DNA of 64,000 bases from Enterobacter cloacae subsp. cloacae ATCC 13047 (lineage in GTDB: Bacteria > Pseudomonadota > Gammaproteobacteria > Enterobacterales > Enterobacteriaceae), in assembly GCF_000025565.1 (NCBI RefSeq), contig NC_014121.1, positions 1,550,001 to 1,614,000 of the forward strand, written 5' to 3'. The translations under genes and the position numbers were made by a program. Of this stretch, positions 54,346 through 62,640 are shown one piece after another. Below the pieces are notes generated by a model that was not told the origin of the DNA, did not search any database, and saw nothing but the letters and a program-made list of their open reading frames with translations. Every line of letters begins with the position of its first letter. Position 1 is the first letter of the stretch.

Positions 54346-54504
54346 CTGCGAATTCCGAGATTGTTCGGCGATAGACCTGGAACGCTACTTGAACCGTTTA
54401 CTAAAGCATACCCTGAAAAAGACCAGGGTAATGTTCAACAGCTGCATGCTGAAAAAAGAGTTATTAATTACGACAAGATTGATATTTTCCCAGAGGAGCC
54501 ATGA
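54331..54504 (+). pseudogene. Probable 3' remnant of a toxin tip
   Basis: A 57-codon frame (PGTLLEPFTKAYPEKDQG, QQLHAEKRVINYDKIDIFPEEP) ends in an ATGA overlap with the next gene, the usual toxin-immunity junction. It has no Rhs core in front, so it is likely the broken C-terminal end of a displaced toxin. No family recognised. Confidence 0.5.
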
Positions 54505-54749
54505 TAAATTTGCAATCTTATAATGAAGTGTTGGGTTTTCTTGAGTTATTTTTTCAAAAATATATTCTTGATTATAATTGCCTCCAGGATATGCAATTTA
54601 TTTTAGAGGGTTGTCGAAAAGAAAAAACGGTGGCTATTCGAGCTATAGACTCATGCTTTATGGTATATAGACGGAAGACTCAAGATTATAGAGTCCTTAC
54701 TCATGAGGAACAGGAGATTTGGAGGCAGTTGTTCAATGTATGGCAATAA
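54501..54749 (+). CDS. Putative immunity protein, 82-residue paralogue family (member 1)
   Basis: 82 residues, GAGGAG upstream, start overlapping the preceding stop. It aligns with the 81-residue protein at 56437 from end to end: SYNEVLGFLELFF / SYNEVLDYLNVFF, ILEGCRKEKTVAIRAI / LIEGSRSEKTVMIRAI, LFNVWQ / LLHHWQ at the C-terminus. Small, helical, cytoplasmic. The overlap with a probable toxin end supports an immunity role. Confidence 0.65.
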   Translation: MINLQSYNEVLGFLELFFQKYILDYNCLQDMQFILEGCRKEKTVAIRAIDSCFMVYRRKTQDYRVLTHEEQEIWRQLFNVWQ

Positions 54750-54886
54750 ATTTTTATAAGCAAAACTGGCAAGATTGTTATTTAAATTAATATCCTGTAT
54801 TGTTTTACTAAGGTTATGCTATTACCATCGACATCAGGAGGTAATCTCTTTTTTTTGTAAGATAGTATAAATCCGGAGTAAAAGTG

Positions 54887-55093
54887 ATGACAGAAAAAGA
54901 ATTACAAGAGAATCTTGTTTATTTAATGAAAAAATATGTTCGGGAAAGCCAACAGGAAGCTTTTTATGAAGACATATCAATGCCTGAAGTGCCAGTAAAA
55001 GGTATTTTAGCTGAATTTAATAAAGTCAAAAAAAGAACTGTTGATGAAGCGGATGGAGTTTTGATACGTGATATTTACTTTTATTTTTGTTGA
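54887..55093 (+). CDS. Small acidic/basic protein, function unknown
   Basis: 68 residues from the ATG at 54887 (MTEKELQENLVYLMKKYVRES); an adjacent ATG at 54884 is possible and GGAG lies upstream. It is highly charged and helical, ending IYFYFC. It may be complete or truncated. No family recognised. Confidence 0.45.
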   Translation: MTEKELQENLVYLMKKYVRESQQEAFYEDISMPEVPVKGILAEFNKVKKRTVDEADGVLIRDIYFYFC

Positions 55094-55325
55094 CTAACCT
55101 TTAAATGGAAAATTACTTTACTTAGGTGGTTTGTGACATTTTTTTGGACGATGAACAGGTTGATGCCTCGGACAGGATAAATGACTCTTGACTCGTCCCA
55201 ATCCTTATCTGTGAAGGATAGTACAAAGATTAATTACAGCTTTTAATTTATATATCACGCATTACGCTTGATGTCTTTCTTTTTATTTTATTCACTAACT
55301 GTTCGCCGCTGATGATAATCCACTC
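55094..55325. other. AT-rich stretch without a gene
   Basis: No open frame of note and no repeat recognised. It separates the small gene at 54887 from a Rhs-core fragment. Confidence 0.5.
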
Positions 55326-55672
55326 TAAGGGGCGATTGAGAAAATAACCCATTACCGCCTGCTGCACGAGATGCACGGGAACGTACCGGTGGTTTGAGTC
55401 TACAGCGACCAGGACAGCTACGATCCGCTGGCGCGTATTGACGGCGATGATGCACCGGCGATCTTCTGGTTCCACCGCCAGCCCAACGGCATGTCGGAGC
55501 GGATAGTGGATATTGAAGGGCAGGTGCGCTGGGAAGGGGGGAACAGTGCCTGGGGCAAGCTGCTGCGCGAGAGCGAGACGCAGGGATCAGGATATTCCCA
55601 GAACATGCGGATGCAGGGGGAACTCCTGCATCGTGAGACAGGGTTGCCCGACAATCAGTTTCGGTATTTTTT
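55326..55672 (+). pseudogene. Rhs core-end fragment
   Basis: Matches about 45080-45410 of the intact rhs gene with many substitutions: YSDQDSYDPLARIDGD, then FWFHRQPNGMSERIVDIEGQVRWEGGNSAWGKLLRESETQ and MRMQGELLHRETGLPDNQFRYF. Stops (GGTTTGAGTC) and the loss of the DPIGL junction show decay. After 55675 it runs into a degenerate tip (LADYSEVQK) related to the relic at 47301-47459. It is the trace of a former rhs 3' end. Confidence 0.85.
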
Positions 55673-55857
55673 GACCTGGCCGATTACTCTGAGGTACAGA
55701 AATGAAGAGAGATGACAGCGCGGTTGCATGGATCGGATATAGACACTGCACTTTCAATAGACTCCTTCACAAGGTGATTCGTGGTGGTTTGATGCATTAA
55801 GGAACGTGAAATCTTTCTGAAAGGACTTTTAAGAGCCTACATTGAGGTGATGTTACC

Positions 55858-56262
55858 ATGATAAATGATAATAAACTTATTGATTATGCGCGAGAAAAAA
55901 TACCGAATGAATATAATTCTTCTTTAAATAAAAATAATAATGTTCAATGTGCATCATTTATAAACAATACTCAAGATGAGTTGCGAATAATGAAAGCGCA
56001 TAAAAATAATACAAAACTTACAGGGTTGAAGGTAGAAGGTCTTGATGAATTAATTATTGCTCTTGAAAATTTTGATGAAGAAACTGTCTTAGTAATTAAT
56101 ATCCGAACTAAGTTATTTTCCTTTAAAATTTATTCAGATAAAAATAATGCTCCACTGAGTGTTATAATCCTTAAGTTAAAAAAGAAAACCAACGAAGATA
56201 TTCGATTTGGGCGAGATGTTCTTGGCATTACGACTCCTCCTCCTGACATAGAAAATGATTAG
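55858..56262 (+). CDS. Putative immunity protein, family unknown
   Basis: 134 residues, preceded by GAGGTGA. Very AT-rich and Asn/Lys-rich, soluble (NNVQCASFINNTQDELRIMKAHKNN, LKVEGLDELIIALENF, VLGITTPPPDIEND). It follows a decayed Rhs end, the usual place of an immunity gene. No family recognised. Confidence 0.5.
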   Translation: MINDNKLIDYAREKIPNEYNSSLNKNNNVQCASFINNTQDELRIMKAHKNNTKLTGLKVEGLDELIIALENFDEETVLVINIRTKLFSFKIYSDKNNAPLSVIILKLKKKTNEDIRFGRDVLGITTPPPDIEND

Positions 56263-56436
56263 TCTTTATTGCTTAAACTGGTGTACAGACCAACCAGAAT
56301 CTCCATGCGTAGCGTTCCGGTATGAATTTACACTTGCATACATGGCTCCTTTGGAAAATGGAAACACAGTTTTAGGCGCATACCAGAAATTGGATATGCT
56401 AAAATAAATTGGAATAAGAAATCAGAGAAGCCGGTC

Positions 56437-56682
56437 ATGAATTACGATTCATATAATGAAGTACTAGATTACCTCAATGTTTTTTTCAACGAAAGAGTGA
56501 ATTCATCAATTTATTTGGAAAAACTAATGACTTTGATCGAAGGATCTCGCTCTGAAAAAACGGTGATGATAAGAGCTATTTATGAAACATACATGCAGTA
56601 TGTAAAACAAAATAGAGATGGCATAAAAGTTAGCGCAGGGGAAAAAGAAATGTGGATTGACTTATTGCACCATTGGCAATAA
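56437..56682 (+). CDS. Putative immunity protein, 82-residue paralogue family (member 2)
   Basis: 81 residues; paralogue of the gene at 54501 along its whole length (see that entry). Two related copies 1.9 kb apart point to duplication of a module or to immunity against related toxins. No toxin gene remains in front. Confidence 0.65.
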   Translation: MNYDSYNEVLDYLNVFFNERVNSSIYLEKLMTLIEGSRSEKTVMIRAIYETYMQYVKQNRDGIKVSAGEKEMWIDLLHHWQ

Positions 56683-56827
56683 GACTTTATTGTTATGCGC
56701 ATGTAATTGTAAATGTTATAACAAATGTGATTTGTACACGGAAAATTCTCGTCATATGGTTGTTATCATGTTAAGTCGAATATATCATTAAGATCTTGTT
56801 AGACAGTCAAAAGTAAAGCAGGGGAAC

Positions 56828-57310
56828 ATGATTGCATTAAATTTAAATCCGATTACCGGTGATCTGAAATTTGATGATCTGCCTTTGGGAATGGATACTG
56901 AAGAAGGCTTTTGTAAGAGTGGTTTATACCACGAATTAATCAAGCGCAAAGCTGTAAATAAAATCATGCCGAATCACTACCTTGTTGACTCAGTAGCGTT
57001 TTTCGACAAAAAATTTCAAGTTACTATACGCCCAGTGTGCTATGGTTTTCCTTTTATGCTTCATCTTGTTGATAAAAATAGTCAATACTATAACGCATTA
57101 AATGACTGGAATGCGCGAACTAATATTCATATGCTTAATGACTCAGTGAAAAGCTTGTCTGATTGGCTGAAAGAATCATTAAACCTGGAAACGCCTGATA
57201 CCACGGAAACAGACATGATGAGATGGCGCTTTGAATGGGGGCGGGTTTCCGTCTCATATGAGATAAAATCATTTAATCATGGGATATATATAGTTTGGAA
57301 TATAACATAG
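56828..57310 (+). CDS. Putative immunity protein, 160-residue family (member)
   Basis: 160 residues, GGGGAAC upstream. It aligns with the next gene product and the broken gene at 50586: N-terminal LNLNPITGDLKFDDLPL, central VTIRPVCYGFPFMLHLVDKN, NALNDWNARTNI, and C-terminal WRFEWGRVSVSYEIKSFNHGIYIVWN. Soluble and cytoplasmic. A relative sits directly behind a displaced toxin tip at 50586, which supports an immunity function. Confidence 0.65.
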   Translation: MIALNLNPITGDLKFDDLPLGMDTEEGFCKSGLYHELIKRKAVNKIMPNHYLVDSVAFFDKKFQVTIRPVCYGFPFMLHLVDKNSQYYNALNDWNARTNIHMLNDSVKSLSDWLKESLNLETPDTTETDMMRWRFEWGRVSVSYEIKSFNHGIYIVWNIT

Positions 57311-57336
57311 TCACTTTCAGATAAGATGGTTTAGAT

Positions 57337-57813
57337 ATGTTAGAAATGCATTTTGATGTTAATAGTGGCTTGGTGGCCATTGATAACTACCCCCTTGAAT
57401 TAAAGGATTTAGAGACGTTTAAAAATTCGGAGTTTTACAAGTTATTCTCGCCATTTACGACAATAGGCCATTATTACTTCTCTATTGATAATATAGATTG
57501 GAAAGATCAAACTTTCATTTTGGAATTGAGGCCCTCAGTGTTTTCTTTTTCCCCTTCAATATTCCTTACAAGTAAGACTGGAAATTTTTATAAAACTTTA
57601 GGAGATTGGAATAAAAGAGCCAATTTGAATAATTTATCTGAAGAAGAACAACGCTTGACAGCATGGATTGAGAATGAAATAACCTCGCACCCCAAACTTA
57701 AAATTATCACTGCCCCGTATGGAATTCAATGGGATCATGAATGGGGAAGAATTATTGTACAGTCTAATGAAAAAAGCTTCGATTGTGGTATTTATATCGA
57801 ATGGAATGTTTGA
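57337..57813 (+). CDS. Putative immunity protein, 160-residue family (member)
   Basis: 158 residues, 26 bases after its paralogue. Shared features: MHFDVNSGLVAIDNYPLEL, FILELRPSVFSFSPSIFL, KTLGDWNKRANL, and QWDHEWGRIIVQSNEKSFDCGIYIEW. The two tandem genes differ widely in sequence, so they probably recognise different toxin variants. Confidence 0.65.
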   Translation: MLEMHFDVNSGLVAIDNYPLELKDLETFKNSEFYKLFSPFTTIGHYYFSIDNIDWKDQTFILELRPSVFSFSPSIFLTSKTGNFYKTLGDWNKRANLNNLSEEEQRLTAWIENEITSHPKLKIITAPYGIQWDHEWGRIIVQSNEKSFDCGIYIEWNV

Positions 57814-57893
57814 TTAAATAATGTTAGTGATTAATAAATCGCCCCGTTTTCTTCTCACTTTACTTGATTAACAAATTCAAAAGTTTAAAAGAA

Positions 57894-58274
57894 ATGAAAA
57901 TAACTAATCGACTGAAAAAGAAAATATTAGTCCTGGATGGCATAGATAATGAATTTATAGATTATGGCACAGAAATAGCATGCCCTGAATGCGAGGGTGT
58001 AATAATCTATTCCATCGTGAACTCATATGAGTTTGACTTGCTTTCTGAAGAGGTAAAACACTTCCTGGCTAAGAAAATGAGAGGTGTGAAGTTCGTCAGT
58101 GACAGTAATATATATATTTACGATGACAGCCAACTAAATGTTTCGCAAAACACATGTTCAAAGTGTTTAAAAGAGTTTTCTACTGTATTAACGTATAAAG
58201 AAGTGCAGCCAGCCCGATACCGGGTTTATCTTGTGGGGCTTTTTGAAGGTGATTTGAAACAGCTCAAAATTTAA
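57894..58274 (+). CDS. Protein with two Cys pairs, function unknown
   Basis: 126 residues from the ATG at 57894 (MKITNRLKKKILVLDG); a TTG at 57864 gives a longer form. The pairs CPEC (near residue 26) and CSKC (near residue 88) suggest a zinc-binding site. Soluble, AT-rich; last residues FEGDLKQLKI. Probably part of the immunity array, but CxxC pairs also occur in unrelated small proteins. Confidence 0.5.
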   Translation: MKITNRLKKKILVLDGIDNEFIDYGTEIACPECEGVIIYSIVNSYEFDLLSEEVKHFLAKKMRGVKFVSDSNIYIYDDSQLNVSQNTCSKCLKEFSTVLTYKEVQPARYRVYLVGLFEGDLKQLKI

Positions 58275-58290
58275 AAGTTGAGGTTTGCCA

Positions 58291-58617
58291 ATGATTGAAA
58301 ATCTCATTTGTAGTAAAGAGAATGACCTGCTTCAATGGGCATGTAGTGAAAGTAACATACTGGTTAATATGCCATTTTTAGACTATGCAATGGTCGACTC
58401 AACACGCCAGTTAGTCTTTGCGTTAAGCGAGCCAAAGCCAGTACAAACCGTTTTGACCATCTTAAATGCTCAGGGCGAAAAACTATTTTGGTCTGCACCT
58501 CCTGAAGGCGCGACTTTCTATTACTTAACATTCAACCTGTCAAAGGAAGTGGTCGTTGTCTGTAGCTATCCAGAAAAAAAAACGGCTGGCATGATTGGTT
58601 TTACTCCTGGGATATGA
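58291..58617 (+). CDS. Putative immunity protein, family unknown
   Basis: 108 residues from the ATG at 58291, GAGG upstream. Beta-rich, soluble (NDLLQWACSESNILVN, RQLVFALSEPKPVQTVLTILN, KLFWSAPPEGATFYY, GMIGFTPGI). A relic of its 3' end lies at 54240-54345, so this gene type was once present twice. No toxin is adjacent. Confidence 0.55.
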   Translation: MIENLICSKENDLLQWACSESNILVNMPFLDYAMVDSTRQLVFALSEPKPVQTVLTILNAQGEKLFWSAPPEGATFYYLTFNLSKEVVVVCSYPEKKTAGMIGFTPGI

Positions 58618-58756
58618 CGCGTAACGCGTTGTCTTGCTCAGGCCCTGCATATTAAGATCAAATGCGCCCAAAATGATAACAATAACCGGGTGGCAAAAGA
58701 GGGACTGCATAAGCAATTTCAACAAGCGGCTAAAAAACACAACTGAGAGGCAAAGG

Positions 58757-59050
58757 ATGAGCACGGTTTACATTGTCATTTTAACCTATATCAAACCACT
58801 CGAAGAAATTGATGCAGCGATACCAGCGCATGTGGAGTGGCTGAAAAAGGGGTATGCTGAGGGGATTTTCCTCGCATCCGGAAGACGGGTCCCGAGAAAC
58901 GGTGGTGTCATTCTCGCTAAAAGTGAGAGTCTTGCCTCACTTGAAGAGCGACTACGCGAAGATCCGTTTCAGAGGTTAAAGCTTGCGACGGCTGACATCA
59001 TTCCTTTTGAACCCAGCATGAAAACAGAACGCTTAGCCAATGTGTTTTGA
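58757..59050 (+). CDS. YciI-family protein
   Basis: 97 residues from the ATG at 58757, AAAGG upstream; the frame extends upstream to 58634 without a better start. It has the dimeric ferredoxin-like fold of the YciI family: VYIVILTYIKPLEEIDAAIPAHVEWLKKGYAEGIFLASGR with the conserved histidine, RNGGVILAK and a C-terminal ADIIPFEP. Related proteins are small enzymes or regulators of unknown substrate. Balanced base composition shows it belongs to the core genome, so the T6SS accessory region ends before it. Confidence 0.8.
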   Translation: MSTVYIVILTYIKPLEEIDAAIPAHVEWLKKGYAEGIFLASGRRVPRNGGVILAKSESLASLEERLREDPFQRLKLATADIIPFEPSMKTERLANVF

Positions 59051-59060
59051 CCGCGCAATA

Positions 59061-59092
59061 AAAAAAATCCACGCCAAAGCGTGGATTTTTTT
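59061..59092. terminator. Bidirectional terminator between the YciI gene and ychF
   Basis: AAAAAAATCCACGC-CAAA-GCGTGGATTTTTTT: an AT-flanked 8-bp core stem with A-run and T-run on the two sides, so it can stop transcription from both convergent genes. A similar hairpin recurs at 49069-49093. Confidence 0.9.
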
Positions 59093-59105
59093 CATTCATA
59101 CCGAC

Positions 59106-60197
59106 TCAGACGTTAAACAGGAAGTTCATCACATCGCCATCTTTAACGATGTAGTCTTTCCCTTCAGCACGCATCTTGCCAGCTTCTTTCGCGCCTTGCT
59201 CACCCTTGTAGGTGATGAAGTCTTCAAACGCGATAGTCTGCGCACGGATAAAGCCTTTCTCGAAATCGGTGTGGATCTTGCCCGCAGCCTGTGGAGCCGT
59301 TGCGCCAACAGGGATAGTCCACGCACGTACTTCTTTCACCCCAGCGGTGAAGTAGGTCTGCAGGTTGAGCAGGGCATAACCTGCACGGATAACGCGGTTC
59401 AGACCTGGCTCTTCCAGACCCAGCTCGGCCATGAACTCGTCACGCTCTTCGTCATCCAGCTCGGCGATATCGGCTTCTACAGCGGCGCAAACCGGAACAA
59501 CGACAGAACCTTCTTTCTCGGCGATAGCACGAACCTGATCGAGGTACGGGTTATTTTCAAAACCGTCTTCGTTCACGTTGGCAATGTACATGGTTGGCTT
59601 CAGCGTCAGGAAGCTCAGGTAGCGGATAAGCTCTTTCTCGTCTTTGCTCAGGTCCAGAGAGCGCAGCATACCTGCGTTTTCCAGCTGTGGCAGACATTTT
59701 TCCAGTACCGCTAATTCGGCTTTGGCGTCTTTATCGCCACCTTTGGCTTTCTTGGAGATACGGTGGATCGCACGTTCGCAGGTATCCAGATCCGACAGCG
59801 CCAGCTCGGTATTGATTACATCAATATCTTCCGCCGGGTTTACTTTACCTGCTACGTGGATAATGTTGTCGTTCTCGAAGCAACGCACCACGTGACCGAT
59901 CGCTTCGGTTTCACGGATGTTGGTCAGGAACTGGTTACCCAGACCTTCACCTTTGGATGCACCTTTCACCAGGCCCGCGATGTCCACGAACTCCATGGTG
60001 GTTGGCAGAATGCGCTGCGGCTTCACGATTTCCGCGAGCTGGTCCAGACGCGGGTCGGGCATTGGCACAACGCCGGTGTTAGGCTCGATGGTACAGAACG
60101 GGAAGTTCGCCGCTTCGATACCCGCTTTGGTAAGCGCGTTAAACAGGGTGGATTTGCCCACGTTTGGCAGACCGACGATACCGCATTTGAATCCCAT
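59106..60197 (-). CDS. ychF: Ribosome-associated P-loop ATPase YchF
   Basis: 363 residues, highly typical of YchF/OLA1: [15 protein letters not shown] (residues 8-22, P-loop), [22 protein letters not shown] (switch II), and the C-terminal TGS domain with [15 protein letters not shown] and [16 protein letters not shown]. It binds ATP rather than GTP and associates with ribosomes; in E. coli it affects translation initiation and stress responses. It is transcribed with pth. The 3' end of this gene recurs twice as relics within the Rhs region. Confidence 0.97.
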   Translation of the reverse strand: MGFKCGIVGLPNVGKSTLFNALTKAGIEAANFPFCTIEPNTGVVPMPDPRLDQLAEIVKPQRILPTTMEFVDIAGLVKGASKGEGLGNQFLTNIRETEAIGHVVRCFENDNIIHVAGKVNPAEDIDVINTELALSDLDTCERAIHRISKKAKGGDKDAKAELAVLEKCLPQLENAGMLRSLDLSKDEKELIRYLSFLTLKPTMYIANVNEDGFENNPYLDQVRAIAEKEGSVVVPVCAAVEADIAELDDEERDEFMAELGLEEPGLNRVIRAGYALLNLQTYFTAGVKEVRAWTIPVGATAPQAAGKIHTDFEKGFIRAQTIAFEDFITYKGEQGAKEAGKMRAEGKDYIVKDGDVMNFLFNV

Positions 60198-60323
60198 TTC
60201 TAAATCACCTTAATATCTTGATAATCAATCCGTTAACGATAACCGACTGATGAAAAGTAAATAACTACGCCTATTATACACGTAACCCGCCTACCGCGCG
60301 GTAAAAATGCCGTATCGGGCAGA

Positions 60324-60908
60324 TTATTGCGCTTTGAAAGCATGTAAGCGGTTTGTCGCTTTGGTTAACCCATCTTTGAGCCAGATTTCAGTGCAGCGCG
60401 CCGCTTCGTCTACCGCCTCATCAATCAGTTTCTGCTCAGAAACCGGGGGCTTACCCAGCACAAAACCAACAACTTTGTTTTTATCGCCCGGATGGCCGAT
60501 TCCTACGCGCAAACGGTGAAAATTCGGGTTATTACCCAGCTTACTGATGATATCTTTCAGACCGTTGTGTCCGCCATGGCCGCCGCCCAGTTTAAACTTT
60601 GCCACGCCTGGCGGCAGGTCCAGCTCATCGTGAGCAACCAGAATCTCATCCGGATTGATGCGATAAAACGTTGCCATTGCCGCCACGGCCTTGCCGCTCA
60701 GGTTCATAAAGGTGGTAGGCACCAGCAGGCGCACATCCGCGCCGGCGAGATTGATACGTGAGGTATACCCGTAGAATTTTGGTTCTTCACGCAGGGGAGC
60801 ACGTAACCGTTCGGCCAGCAGATCAACGTACCAGGCCCCGGCATTGTGGCGGGTTGCAGCGTACTCTGCGCCTGGGTTGGCGAGGCCGACAATCAGTTTA
60901 ATCGTCAC
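60324..60908 (-). CDS. pth: Peptidyl-tRNA hydrolase
   Basis: 194 residues from GTG (complement of CAC at 60906-60908), as in E. coli. Pth recycles peptidyl-tRNA released by stalled ribosomes, an essential activity. Visible family residues: [25 protein letters not shown] with the catalytic His21, [24 protein letters not shown] and [11 protein letters not shown]. The gene lies 126 bases upstream of ychF in transcription order. Confidence 0.98.
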   Translation of the reverse strand: MTIKLIVGLANPGAEYAATRHNAGAWYVDLLAERLRAPLREEPKFYGYTSRINLAGADVRLLVPTTFMNLSGKAVAAMATFYRINPDEILVAHDELDLPPGVAKFKLGGGHGGHNGLKDIISKLGNNPNFHRLRVGIGHPGDKNKVVGFVLGKPPVSEQKLIDEAVDEAARCTEIWLKDGLTKATNRLHAFKAQ

Positions 60909-61082
60909 GATTCAATTCCTAATGGGTTCCAGATCTGGCGCGTAGTTTACTGTCTGGCGCGCCGCTTGACAAAATTCTGCGACCTTAACAGCGAAATACG
61001 AATAATTACTTATTTGAACAATTAGAATTTCAAGCTGTTCAATGCGTTATTTGTAAATTTTTGTTTGGGAGTAATCTGTAAT

Positions 61083-61125
61083 TGTGATCATTGACGCAAC
61101 TCATAAAAGGGGCGTTGTCTATACT
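61083..61125 (+). promoter_or_regulatory. Probable CRP-dependent promoter of ychH
   Basis: TATACT at 61120-61125 is a good -10. TGTGATCATTGACGCA at 61083-61098 resembles a CRP site with one strong half. Taking the transcription start near 61132, the site centre is at about -41.5, the class II position. E. coli ychH is known to respond to CRP, which fits. The second half-site is weak. Confidence 0.55.
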
Positions 61126-61181
61126 TTACACACAAGGAATAGGGACTTATTCCCTACAACCCAAAGTTCCGGAGGTGACAT

Positions 61182-61457
61182 ATGAAACGCAAAAACGCTT
61201 CGTTACTCGGTAACGTGCTGATGGGGTTGGGGCTGTTCGTGATGGTAGCCGGTGTGGGTTATTCAATTTTAAACCAATTGCCGCAGCTTGATCTCCCACA
61301 ATACTTCGCGCATGGTGCGGTATTGAGCATCTTCCTGGGGGCGGTACTGTGGCTCGCCGGGGCGCGTGTGAGCGGTCATGAGGAAGTGTGTGATAAGTAC
61401 TGGTGGGTGCGCCATTACGACAAACGCTGCCGCCGCGACCAGCATAAGCACAGCTAG
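61182..61457 (+). CDS. ychH: Stress-induced inner-membrane protein YchH
   Basis: 91 residues, GGAGG upstream. Two hydrophobic segments (about 10-33 and 43-60) followed by a His/Arg/Lys-rich tail match YchH of E. coli, a small stress-responsive membrane protein. Divergent from pth-ychF, as in other Enterobacteriaceae. Strong terminator downstream. Confidence 0.93.
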   Translation: MKRKNASLLGNVLMGLGLFVMVAGVGYSILNQLPQLDLPQYFAHGAVLSIFLGAVLWLAGARVSGHEEVCDKYWWVRHYDKRCRRDQHKHS

Positions 61458-61480
61458 TGCGCATAGAATAAAGAACACTG

Positions 61481-61510
61481 AAACGACTCCAGATGGAGTC
61501 GTTTTTTTTT
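61481..61510 (+). terminator. Rho-independent terminator after ychH
   Basis: AAACGACTCC-AGAT-GGAGTCGTTT forms a perfect 10-bp stem and is followed by further T residues, 24 bases after the ychH stop. Confidence 0.93.
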
Positions 61511-61581
61511 GCCTGAGGGGTTGACCCTCACGTAACGTAAGGCACCAGAGTGGCGTCACTGGCAAAATAAAAGGAGCAGTT

Positions 61582-62640
61582 ATGTTGATTCAGGTGGGTG
61601 AACTGGCAAAACGCGCTGGGATCACCGTGCGCACATTGCATCACTATGAGCAAACAGGGGTATTGCTGCCTTCTGCCAGAAGCGCGGCAGGTTACCGGCT
61701 TTATAATCTGGCGGATGTACAGCGCTTGCATATGATTCAGGCACTGGCAAAAGCGGGGCTGGAGCTTGCTGAAATCAGGGATTTTCTGGAGCAGGCGTCG
61801 CTTTCGTTAACGGAACTCCTCGATGCGCAAATCAGTTTGCTGGATAAACAGCTGCGCAGCATTAACACGCTGCGTGACAGGCTGGTGGACTTGCGCACCG
61901 GGCTTACCGGCGATGAAACCCCCGATCTGGAATCCTGGCTACAGACTCTGGAGTTAATGAATATGTACGATCGCTGGTTTAGCAAAGAAGAGTTACAGCA
62001 ACTGCCGTTTGCGGTGCAGAAAGATGCGCTGGCGGCTGTCTGGTCAGGGCTGGTTACCGAGGCCAACACGCTGCTGGAACAGCACATACCCGTTTCTGAC
62101 CCGCGGGCGATGGATCTCGCGACGCGCTGGATGGAGCGCCTGGAGCAGGACACTGCCGGCAAGCCGGAGTTTCTCACCCGGCTGAACGAGATGCACAGCG
62201 TCGAGCCGCAAATGCGTGAGCAAACGGGCATCACCGCAGAGATGACCGACTACATCACGCGGGCGTTTGCCGAATCGAAGCTGGCCATCTGGGAAAAGTA
62301 TCTCTCTGCCGATGAGATGGCTTTTACCCGGAAACACTACTTTGACCGCATGATGGAGTGGCCGCCGCTGGTGGCGAAGCTGCACCAGGCGCAGCGGGAA
62401 AATCTCGACCCCGCCTCTGACGAGGCGCAAAAGCTGGCTGAAACCTGGCTGGCGTTGTTCCAGTCATACGCAGGAACAAACCCTGAGACGCAGCAAAAGT
62501 TTCGCGCTGCTATGCAGCAGGAGCCGCATCTGATGAAAGGGACGTGGATGACGCCTGCTGTGCTTGAATGGCTCCAGCAGGCGATAGGGATAATGATGCA
62601 GAGACGTTTCTCCGCATCAGATGAATCACAGATCCGCTAA
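61582..62640 (+). CDS. MerR-family regulator with large C-terminal domain
   Basis: 352 residues, AAGGAG upstream. The N-terminal winged helix is of the MerR type ([46 protein letters not shown]), followed by a dimerisation helix (about 80-115). Residues about 125-345 are helical and resemble the TipAS drug-binding region in layout ([15 protein letters not shown]). Such regulators usually respond to hydrophobic compounds and activate efflux or stress genes; the target is unknown. The 3' end overlaps the convergent dauA gene by 15 bases. Confidence 0.85.
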   Translation: MLIQVGELAKRAGITVRTLHHYEQTGVLLPSARSAAGYRLYNLADVQRLHMIQALAKAGLELAEIRDFLEQASLSLTELLDAQISLLDKQLRSINTLRDRLVDLRTGLTGDETPDLESWLQTLELMNMYDRWFSKEELQQLPFAVQKDALAAVWSGLVTEANTLLEQHIPVSDPRAMDLATRWMERLEQDTAGKPEFLTRLNEMHSVEPQMREQTGITAEMTDYITRAFAESKLAIWEKYLSADEMAFTRKHYFDRMMEWPPLVAKLHQAQRENLDPASDEAQKLAETWLALFQSYAGTNPETQQKFRAAMQQEPHLMKGTWMTPAVLEWLQQAIGIMMQRRFSASDESQIR

